Source: CAZHWR01 sp964536085
GTDB lineage: Bacteria > Bacillota > Clostridia > Oscillospirales > Ruminococcaceae
Assembly: GCA_964536085.1 (NCBI GenBank)
Contig: CAZHWR010000052.1
Span: forward strand, 1-11,713
DNA: 11,713 nt
Direction: 5' to 3'
Part shown: positions 6,251 through 11,713 of the stretch, in pieces
How the letters are laid out: each line of letters opens with the position of its first letter
Position numbering within the stretch: position 1 is the first letter of the stretch
The notes under the pieces: generated by a model
Seen by the model: the letters and a program-made list of their open reading frames with translations, nothing else
The model's database searches: none
What the model was told of the DNA's origin: nothing
Made by a program: the position numbers and the translations under genes

Positions 6251-7735
6251 TTATTCCTCCGTTTTAACCGCGTGAGCACGGCGTTTTAAAATACGGTTTA
6301 TGATGTAAGCGGCAAGAAGCACGCCTGAGTAAAGGCAGATTACCGCAGGGCTGAATGCGTCGGTTACGAAGCCAAGAAAGAAACTGCGAGGCATATAGAC
6401 AACATAACGTATGACAATAAGACCAAACGCCGTAAAAAATACATTCCGCGTAAAAAGCGAGGGAAAAATGCGGATAATGCAACCTAAAATAACGCTCAGC
6501 AAAATCACGCCTGCGGCTTTGCCCAAAATATATCCGTCGCAGATGTAAGAAGCCCCGAAGCCGCCGCCGCTCAAATACCGTTCAGGGTCTACAAAATAGG
6601 TGAGCTTATGTGCGTAGTTATATGTTGATACGGCGAACGCGGCCGTTTGCTGTTCGATAATAGAGGTCATACCCAAAAATCCGCCGATATAACCGTTTCG
6701 CAGTTGTATTTCAAGCGGATATAAAAAGTACCGCAGGGGATTATCCGAAAAAATACCGCTGTAAGTGACCGTTTTAGCTACGACGCGAATGCTCGCGCCC
6801 TGGTCGTAGATAAAATTAAAAATCGTTCTTAAAAACGAAGCCCGAAAGCCCGAACGCACGCCCTGCAAAAGATACATGCATACGATTCCGGCTCCGGCTG
6901 ATATGACTACTCTTGCCTTAGTGAACAGCTTTTGAGCGGATTTTCGAAAATCGTCCCGCATAACGAAATATATTAAAAGCATTAAAACGTCCCGCGTAAA
7001 CAGGTTGCGCCTGCCGCTTAAAAGCGACGCCAAAATCAATACGACATAGAAACAAAGCGGTACTATTATTGCTTTTTTTGAAGGTCTGGTTGCCAAAAAA
7101 AGTGTGAAAGCGGGAACGGCGAGCGACGCAAGAGTTCTAAGAAAATATGGGATATCAGCCGATTCTTTAAATGATTCGAGATATCCTACGTTTGAAACTA
7201 ACTGCGCCGTTTTTACAGACCAATAGAGTGAAAAAGCAAAAAAGCAAAAAAAGCTTATAAGCGACAGGATTCTGATTGTTTCCAAAAGTCCGTCGGTTTT
7301 GTGCTCATATATATAGCCGCTGTCAATTGATGCTTCACGGTCTTTCAGCAATATTCCGGTGACGCGGTATGCGGCAAAAACAAACGCAAGCCCCAAAAAC
7401 AAGATGGAGAAAGTTTCAAACATACTGTATACACTATCCGCTTCTATAGCCGTACACAGGTTTTGGTGATCGATTATCCATTTGGTAAAAACACGGCTTA
7501 AAAGCAAGACGTTATAGCTTGCGGTAAATATTATCATAACAATGTGTCTCTCGGCTTGCTTTATGAGAAAATGCAGTATCGCAGCATCGAGTACGATTAT
7601 AGCTGAAAGAATAAAATCAGCACCCAGTCCGGGATTTTGGCAGAGGTATAAAATGCCTGCCGTTAAGTATAACGCGGCACTCAGGGAGCAAAAAATTATA
7701 TCGCGGATAAAAAATGAAGGTATCAGCTTACGCAT
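6251..7735 (-). CDS. wzy: O-antigen/EPS polymerase (Wzy-like membrane protein)
   Basis: This 494-aa integral membrane protein has about 12 hydrophobic segments (near 12-31, 41-57, 65-81, 104-124, 153-173, 197-215, 222-240, 246-259, 275-291, 400-424, 430-447 and 463-480). One large hydrophilic loop lies between about 292 and 399. Wzy polymerases keep their catalytic arginines in such loops, and VRSGFR is seen at 293-298. DQGASIRVVAK (311-321) and GGGFGASYICDGYILG (390-405) resemble conserved stretches of the Gram-positive O-antigen polysaccharide polymerase family (PF14296 type). It would join undecaprenyl-linked repeat units on the outer face of the membrane. ATG 7735 has GGAAGGGA 7 bases upstream. 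This is the first gene of the leftward operon, about 33 nt behind its promoter, and its last codons contain the ribosome site of the next gene. A ligase or flippase is a less likely alternative. Confidence 0.85.
   Translation of the reverse strand: MRKLIPSFFIRDIIFCSLSAALYLTAGILYLCQNPGLGADFILSAIIVLDAAILHFLIKQAERHIVMIIFTASYNVLLLSRVFTKWIIDHQNLCTAIEADSVYSMFETFSILFLGLAFVFAAYRVTGILLKDREASIDSGYIYEHKTDGLLETIRILSLISFFCFFAFSLYWSVKTAQLVSNVGYLESFKESADIPYFLRTLASLAVPAFTLFLATRPSKKAIIVPLCFYVVLILASLLSGRRNLFTRDVLMLLIYFVMRDDFRKSAQKLFTKARVVISAGAGIVCMYLLQGVRSGFRASFLRTIFNFIYDQGASIRVVAKTVTYSGIFSDNPLRYFLYPLEIQLRNGYIGGFLGMTSIIEQQTAAFAVSTYNYAHKLTYFVDPERYLSGGGFGASYICDGYILGKAAGVILLSVILGCIIRIFPSLFTRNVFFTAFGLIVIRYVVYMPRSFFLGFVTDAFSPAVICLYSGVLLAAYIINRILKRRAHAVKTEE
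6256..6260 (-). promoter_or_regulatory. Ribosome binding site deciding a TTG start
   Basis: GGAGG on the minus strand lies inside the last codons of the polymerase gene, 9 bases ahead of TTG 6246. It supports the TTG over the unassisted GTG at 6279 and implies translational coupling of the two genes. Confidence 0.7.
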
Positions 7736-7774
7736 TGCAGTTTCCCTTCCGAATAATTAAAAAGGTACATTTAA

Positions 7775-7803
7775 ATTTTACTCGATTATATTGTCTTTGT
7801 CAA
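7775..7803 (-). promoter_or_regulatory. Promoter of the leftward polysaccharide operon
   Basis: On the minus strand there is a perfect TTGACA (7803-7798), a 17-base spacer and TAAAAT (7780-7775). The predicted start near 7768 leaves a 33-nt leader before ATG 7735. A TATAAT also occurs inside the spacer, but without a -35 at the proper distance. Confidence 0.75.
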
Positions 7804-7834
7804 ACTTGCGCAGAGCCTTTGATTATGCTATCAT
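7797..7834 (+). promoter_or_regulatory. Promoter region of the rightward glycosyltransferase gene
   Basis: The best -10 is TATCAT (7829-7834) with a TGn extension (7826-7828). A poor -35, TTGCGC (7806-7811), lies 17 bases upstream. A second option is TTGTCA (7797-7802) with GATTAT (7821-7826). TTGTCA overlaps the perfect -35 of the opposite promoter by five bases. The exact promoter is uncertain, but one is expected in this 151-base divergent gap. Confidence 0.45.
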
Positions 7835-7886
7835 TTATATGCAAAACCTTTTTAATATTTAAGCCTTGTAAAGGAACAAATAAAAA

Positions 7887-9122
7887 ATGAAGCGTTTAAT
7901 AATGATAACAAAGTCTTTTCCGTTTGATTACGGCGAGGAGTTTTTGGAAAACGAGATAAAATTTCTGTCTGAAGAATTTGAAAAAATTACTGTTTTTGCA
8001 ACGTCGGTAAGCGATTCAAAAACGGCGCGTAATGTGCCCTCTAATGTTGAATGCATACCTATGCGTATCGGAACGGCAAGTATACTTCCGAGAGCGGGGA
8101 TGAACTATCTGCATGCCGACGCTAAGCTTGCCACACCTCGGGATATATCGGCGGCTAAGCAAAACGACTATAACAAAAAGGCCCTTGCTTTTTTTATCGC
8201 AAAATCCAAGCTGCTGTGCCGTGAAATAAAAAAAAAGCTGGATGTTCCGTGCGGCAGCGAGGTTGTCATTTACAGCTTTTGGCTATACGATACCGCGTGC
8301 GCCGCAGTCATGCTTAAAAACGCGCTTGCAGGCAGATGCAAAAGTGTAAAAGCGGTCTCTCGCGCTCACGGCTACGATTTGTATGAATACCGTGCGCCAA
8401 ACGATTACATCCCGCTCAGGGAATATCTTTTGAATAATCTCGATGCGGTTTATCCCTGTTCGGACAACGGCTGCGAATATCTCAAAGTCCGCTTTCCCGA
8501 CTGCGGCGGCGAAAATATCAAAACCGCATATCTCGGCGTTAGGGATAACGGATGCGATTATGCCCGTGACGACGGCGTTTTCACTATTGTGAGCTGCGCA
8601 TATATTTCGCCGCTCAAAAGAATCGAGCGGCTGGCGCAGTCGCTTTCGCTGCTAAAAGACGATAAAAGATACAAATGGGTGCATTTGGGCGGCGGTGAAG
8701 CGCTCGGAAGTCTGAAAGAGTTTTGCACACAAAAACTGAAAAACGTTGAGTTTGAATTTAAGGGAAGCGTTAAAAACGGCGAAATAATCGATTTTTACAA
8801 GAAAAATCAGGTTGATCTTTTTGTCAATACAAGTATGTACGAGGGTCTTCCCGTTTCTATAATGGAGGCGCAGTCGTTTGGGATACCGGCAATTGCAACC
8901 GACGTCGGCGGGAGCGGCGAGATAGTGAAAGACGGCGTTACGGGATATCTTATACCCGCGGATTTTTCGGATAAAGAGCTTGCAGAAATCATATCCAAAA
9001 CAGCGTCGCTGGGCGGCTCGGAGTACCAACAGCTTTGCCAAAATGCGCGGAATAACTATCTTGAAAGCTTCAGCGCGGATAAAAATTATTCGGCGTTTGC
9101 CCGTATGCTTGCCCGCCATTGA
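7887..9122 (+). CDS. GT4-family glycosyltransferase
   Basis: This 411-aa cytoplasmic GT-B enzyme starts MKRLIMITKSFPFDYGEEFL, the usual opening of GT4 enzymes of exopolysaccharide loci. SRAHGYDLYEYR (158-169) is the conserved HG-D region near the acceptor site. YISPLKRIERL (239-249) supplies the phosphate-binding Lys/Arg. MYEGLPVSIMEA (317-328) contains E319 and E327 of the E-x7-E signature, followed by GIPAIATDVGGSGEIV (332-347), which binds the nucleotide sugar. ATG 7887 has AAAGGAA 10 bases upstream. It is transcribed away from the polymerase operon and is the first gene of the rightward unit. No terminator follows it, but a strong promoter begins right at its stop codon. It probably adds a further sugar to the repeat unit; donor specificity is unknown. 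Confidence 0.93.
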   Translation: MKRLIMITKSFPFDYGEEFLENEIKFLSEEFEKITVFATSVSDSKTARNVPSNVECIPMRIGTASILPRAGMNYLHADAKLATPRDISAAKQNDYNKKALAFFIAKSKLLCREIKKKLDVPCGSEVVIYSFWLYDTACAAVMLKNALAGRCKSVKAVSRAHGYDLYEYRAPNDYIPLREYLLNNLDAVYPCSDNGCEYLKVRFPDCGGENIKTAYLGVRDNGCDYARDDGVFTIVSCAYISPLKRIERLAQSLSLLKDDKRYKWVHLGGGEALGSLKEFCTQKLKNVEFEFKGSVKNGEIIDFYKKNQVDLFVNTSMYEGLPVSIMEAQSFGIPAIATDVGGSGEIVKDGVTGYLIPADFSDKELAEIISKTASLGGSEYQQLCQNARNNYLESFSADKNYSAFARMLARH

Positions 9123-9151
9123 TTGACATTAACTGCCGCGGGGAATATAAT
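9123..9151 (+). promoter_or_regulatory. Perfect-consensus sigma-A promoter for the dehydrogenase gene
   Basis: TTGACA (9123-9128), exactly 17 bases, then TATAAT (9146-9151). The -35 begins on the base after the preceding TGA. The predicted start near 9158 leaves a leader of about 25 nt with AAAGGAGA at 9168-9175. Both hexamers match the consensus perfectly, so expression is expected to be strong and largely independent of the upstream gene. Confidence 0.85.
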
Positions 9152-9182
9152 TAAATCAACAGTGCCTAAAGGAGATTATTAA

Positions 9183-10502
9183 ATGTCGCTTTACAAGGAT
9201 ATTACCGAACGAAAGGAAAAAATTGCGCTTATCGGCTTGGGATATGTCGGAATGCCGATAGCCGTTGCGTTTTCCGAAAAGGCGGACGTTATCGGCTTCG
9301 ACTTGAACGAACAGAAGATAAATAAATACAGGCAGGGTATCGACCCGACGAAGGAAGTCGGAGACGAGGCGATAAAAAACTGCTCGGTCTGCTTTACGGC
9401 GGACGAATCTATGCTGAAGCAGGCAAAATTTCACATTGTCGCGGTGCCCACGCCCGTTAATCTTGATAAAACGCCCGACCTTTCTCCCGTTGAGGGTGCG
9501 AGCAAAATTGTGGGCAGGAATCTGACGGCGGGGTCGATAGTCGTATATGAGTCGACCGTTTATCCCGGCGTTACCGAGGACGTTTGCGTTAAAATACTCG
9601 AAGATGAATCGGGGCTTAAATGCGGAGTTGATTTTAAGGTCGGCTATTCACCGGAGAGGATAAATCCGGGGGACAAGGTTCACCGTCTTGAAAATATTAA
9701 AAAGATTGTTTCGGGCATGGACGAAGAGAGTCTTGAAGAAATCGCAAGCATCTATGAGCTTGTTATAAAAGCCGGAGTACACCGTGCGTCGAGTATAAAG
9801 GTGGCTGAGGCGGCGAAGGTCGTTGAAAACAGCCAGAGGGACATTAACATTGCGTTTATGAACGAGCTTGCCATGGTTTTCGACCGCATGGGTATCGACA
9901 CTAACGAGGTCGTTGAGGCGATGAACACCAAGTGGAATGCTTTGGGCTTTAAACCCGGACTTGTCGGCGGTCACTGCATCGGGGTCGATCCGTACTATTT
10001 TGTTTATGAAGCGGAAAACCTCGGCTATCACAGCCAGATAATACTGGCTGGAAGAAAGGTCAACGATTCGATGGGGCAGTTCGTTGCCGACGCGATAATC
10101 AAACAGCTGATTTTGGCGGGCAAGGTGGTAAAAGGCGCGAAAATCGTTATTTTGGGAATAACCTTTAAGGAAAACTGCCCGGATACGAGAAATTCCAAGG
10201 TTGAGGATATTATCAATCGGTTAAAGGAGTTTGAAATCAAGCCTGTCGTCGTCGACCCGTGGGCGGACGCCGACGACGCCAAGCGCGAATACGGCGTGGA
10301 GCTTACGGATTTTGCCGATGTAAGCGGAGCGGACTGTTTGGTTTTTGCGGTTGCCCATGATGATTTTGTAAACATGTCGGTTGAGAAAATCGACTCGCTT
10401 TTCGCGGCGGGAGAAAACAAAAACAAGGTTATTATCGATGTTAAAGGCATGCTTGACAAAAATGAGATCCAAAACGCGGGCTACAGGCTGTGGAGGCTGT
10501 AG
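9183..10502 (+). CDS. UDP-N-acetylhexosamine 6-dehydrogenase (TviB/WbpO-type nucleotide sugar dehydrogenase)
   Basis: This 439-aa enzyme oxidises C6 of a UDP-sugar to a carboxylate in two NAD-dependent steps. The N-terminal Rossmann domain has IALIGLGYVGMP (14-25) and VIGFD (36-40). ESTVYPG (123-129) and YSPERINPGD (155-164) line the active site. The central domain has EAAKVVENSQRD (209-220, K212). VGGHCIGVDPYY (261-272) holds the catalytic cysteine C265. The UDP-binding C-terminal domain includes GITFKENCPDTRNSKV (325-340). GGHCIGVDPYY together with FKENCPDTRNSKV is typical of the TviB/WbpO/WbpA group, so UDP-GlcNAcA or UDP-GalNAcA is more likely than UDP-glucuronate; I infer this from motif style. 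All key residues are present and the length is normal. It supplies an acidic sugar donor for the neighbouring glycosyltransferases. AAAGGAGA lies 7 bases before the ATG, and the gene has its own consensus promoter. Confidence 0.94.
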   Translation: MSLYKDITERKEKIALIGLGYVGMPIAVAFSEKADVIGFDLNEQKINKYRQGIDPTKEVGDEAIKNCSVCFTADESMLKQAKFHIVAVPTPVNLDKTPDLSPVEGASKIVGRNLTAGSIVVYESTVYPGVTEDVCVKILEDESGLKCGVDFKVGYSPERINPGDKVHRLENIKKIVSGMDEESLEEIASIYELVIKAGVHRASSIKVAEAAKVVENSQRDINIAFMNELAMVFDRMGIDTNEVVEAMNTKWNALGFKPGLVGGHCIGVDPYYFVYEAENLGYHSQIILAGRKVNDSMGQFVADAIIKQLILAGKVVKGAKIVILGITFKENCPDTRNSKVEDIINRLKEFEIKPVVVDPWADADDAKREYGVELTDFADVSGADCLVFAVAHDDFVNMSVEKIDSLFAAGENKNKVIIDVKGMLDKNEIQNAGYRLWRL

Positions 10503-10524
10503 AATCGGAAAAAGGTTTGGTCAG

Positions 10525-10848
10525 ATGAAAAAATGCAGGATAACCGTTATGAAAACGGCGCGGTATGACGATTTGATAAATGAATATGAAAATCCCATCG
10601 AGCACGCATGCAATATGAAAAAGGGTCAGGTCTTTATTGCAAACGGATGGCAAAGGCCGGACGGAATGTGCGAAAGCGCGTGGGAAAGCATGTCCGCATT
10701 TGTTATGGCCTTGTCGCATGGGGCTGAAGATATTTACAGCGGCTGGATGAAGAACAAAAAATCCGCGATGATATCCTGCAACGACGGCTTTCGTCCCGTC
10801 AGCTTTTTGATAGAAGCGTTGGAGGAAGACGCGGATCAGCACGAATGA
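10525..10848 (+). CDS. TIGR04076 family protein
   Basis: The open frame extends upstream into the dehydrogenase gene, but ATG 10525 (GGAAAAAGG upstream, 22 bases after the previous stop) gives a clean 107-aa protein beginning MKKCRITVMKT. It matches my memory of the small TIGR04076 family in start and layout: an N-terminal strand, GQVF at 34-37, P-DGMCESAW at 45-53, and a C-terminal SCNDGFRPVSF (84-94). Family members are soluble, about 90-110 aa, and their function is not established. The cysteines at 4, 29, 49 and 85 could bind a metal or be redox-active, but that is speculation. It sits behind the dehydrogenase with no terminator between and so is probably co-transcribed. Nothing else ties it to polysaccharide synthesis. 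Confidence 0.82.
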   Translation: MKKCRITVMKTARYDDLINEYENPIEHACNMKKGQVFIANGWQRPDGMCESAWESMSAFVMALSHGAEDIYSGWMKNKKSAMISCNDGFRPVSFLIEALEEDADQHE

Positions 10849-10911
10849 AAAACGGTTTTCATCCGTTGTGCCGGATTTCGGCAGGCTGAAACCGCAGCAG
10901 GAAACAATATT

Positions 10912-10944
10912 AAAACGCGCCGCGTATTTTCGCGGCGCGCTTTT
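10912..10944 (+). terminator. Rho-independent terminator of the dehydrogenase/TIGR04076 unit
   Basis: CGCGCCGCG (10916-10924) pairs perfectly with CGCGGCGCG (10931-10939) around a 6-base loop. A-rich sequence precedes it and TTTT follows. Its very GC-rich stem lies about 65 bases after the stop at 10846-10848. Confidence 0.85.
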
Positions 10945-11012
10945 GTAAATGAAAAAGACGCATATTTATTGGATATCAGCGGCTTAAAGTAAAAAAATTC
11001 ATCAACCTAAAC

Positions 11013-11045
11013 AAACGGCTCCCTGAATTTTTCAGGGAGCTGTTT
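11013..11045 (-). terminator. Stem-loop terminator, probably of the leftward acetyltransferase gene
   Basis: AAACGGCTCCCTGAA (11013-11027) pairs with TTCAGGGAGCTGTTT (11031-11045), 15 pairs including one G-T, around a TTT loop. On the minus strand it ends GTTTGTTT, 27 bases after the stop of the gene at 11072. On the plus strand no T-run follows the stem, so leftward use is favoured. Confidence 0.7.
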
Positions 11046-11071
11046 GACTTTGGGGAAATTACGTCCATTTA

Positions 11072-11584
11072 TTATTTGAAAAAATTATAACCGAGAATTT
11101 GAATGGGATGATTACGCTTTGTTTCTGAAATACTTTTGCGAAGTGTAATCATGGAAACAGTATCATACCCCAAAGAATGATATAATTTTATTGCAGATTC
11201 ATTTTGCGGAATAACATCCATACAAATAGCAGGTGCTTTCATAACCTCTTTTGCGTATTTTTCTGCAATAGCAATCGCGCGAGAAGCAATACCGCGGTTA
11301 CGCATTTCCCTTTTTACATACAGATCTTCAATCCACACAACACTACCGCCGTGCGTTTTTAATATCAGGATACCGGCTTCCATGCCATCTTCAACAATAA
11401 AAAACACCTTTGTTTCTTCTTCGTTCAACCAATCCTGCAAATTTTCTTCTGCCAAGGATAATCTTTCCGTGGTTACTTCAACATACTCATTTTCTGAAAT
11501 CGAAAAATGATCGGCAAAAAATGATGCAATCATTTGAATCATTAATTCCCTTTTTGGCTCCTCGTATATCATTAACTTAGTCAT
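11072..11584 (-). CDS. GNAT family N-acetyltransferase
   Basis: ATG 11584 is chosen because GGAG (11594-11597) lies 9 bases upstream and the protein begins MTKLMIYEEP. An in-frame TTG five codons earlier would place that GGAG inside the gene. The 170-aa protein has the GNAT fold order. WIEDLYVKREMRNRGIA (84-100) is motif A, whose R95-N-R-G-I-A loop grips the acetyl-CoA pyrophosphate. A helix SRAIAIAEKYAKE (101-113) follows, then VIPQNESAIKLYHSLGY (124-140), the C-terminal motif B. It transfers an acetyl group from acetyl-CoA to an amine in the cytoplasm; the substrate is unknown. It resembles stand-alone acetyltransferases such as aminoglycoside or small-molecule types and is not obviously part of the polysaccharide locus. 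Its AT-richer sequence, own promoter and own terminator support independence. Confidence 0.9.
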   Translation of the reverse strand: MTKLMIYEEPKRELMIQMIASFFADHFSISENEYVEVTTERLSLAEENLQDWLNEEETKVFFIVEDGMEAGILILKTHGGSVVWIEDLYVKREMRNRGIASRAIAIAEKYAKEVMKAPAICMDVIPQNESAIKLYHSLGYDTVSMITLRKSISETKRNHPIQILGYNFFK

Positions 11585-11622
11585 ATTTTGCCGCTCCAAT
11601 TTGAAAATATAATCACACTAAT

Positions 11623-11651
11623 ATCATAAAGTATATTTATAAAAGGTTCAA
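11623..11651 (-). promoter_or_regulatory. Promoter of the acetyltransferase gene
   Basis: On the minus strand there is TTGAAC (11651-11646), a 17-base spacer and TATGAT (11628-11623), which puts transcript start about 30 bases ahead of ATG 11584. The -35 matches the consensus at four positions and the -10 at five. Confidence 0.55.
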
Positions 11652-11713
11652 GTACTTACATAAAGAAGTTGAATTATATTTGCAATGTATTTGAAAAAAC
11701 AAGAGACAAACAA

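Noticed and set aside
9648..10031. 127-codon minus-strand frame opposite the dehydrogenase, and similar long frames opposite the other genes
   Set aside because: Each is the antisense shadow of a gene with clear family motifs and has no ribosome site or recognisable product.

Overview
The window looks like chromosomal DNA from a low-to-mid GC Gram-positive of the class Clostridia, probably a gut Oscillospiraceae/Ruminococcaceae-type organism. This rests on AGGAGG-like ribosome binding sites, sigma-A type promoters, U-tailed stem-loop terminators, a surface protein with an NPxTG-like C-terminal sorting signal, and the gene families present. The taxon is an inference from style, not from a marker gene.

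Left part (1-2700, + strand). It opens with the last 54 codons of a lysine-rich repeat protein and its terminator. A 408-base gene-free stretch follows. It carries a good extended -10 promoter flanked by an inverted repeat and a leader of about 240 nt. The leader leads to a secreted, probably sortase-anchored surface protein of 321 aa (637-1602) with its own terminator. Next is an unrecognised gene (1760-2454) that reads as one reading frame broken by an in-frame TGA and a one-base frame change, and then a possible 30-aa membrane peptide.

Central part (2713-10848). This is a surface polysaccharide (EPS/capsule) locus arranged as two divergent transcription units. Leftward from a TTGACA-N17-TAAAAT promoter run an O-antigen/EPS polymerase (Wzy-like), a GT4-like glycosyltransferase that probably starts at TTG, a GT2 glycosyltransferase and a GT4 glycosyltransferase. 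They end at a strong bidirectional terminator. Rightward run a GT4 glycosyltransferase, then, from its own perfect-consensus promoter, a TviB/WbpO-type nucleotide-sugar 6-dehydrogenase and a small TIGR04076-type protein. Together they would supply a uronic-acid sugar nucleotide, build a repeat unit with at least four glycosyltransferases, and polymerise it outside the membrane. No initiating phosphoglycosyltransferase, flippase or chain-length regulator lies in the window, so the pathway must be completed elsewhere.

Right part (10849-11713). Two stem-loop terminators separate the locus from a leftward GNAT acetyltransferase gene of lower GC, which has its own recognisable promoter.

I saw no tRNA, rRNA, CRISPR array, insertion sequence, integrase or phage gene. 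Nothing here convinces me of a wholly new system. The items most worth a second look are the broken gene at 1760-2454, the promoter/operator and leader region at 332-636, and the internal consensus promoter at 9123-9151.
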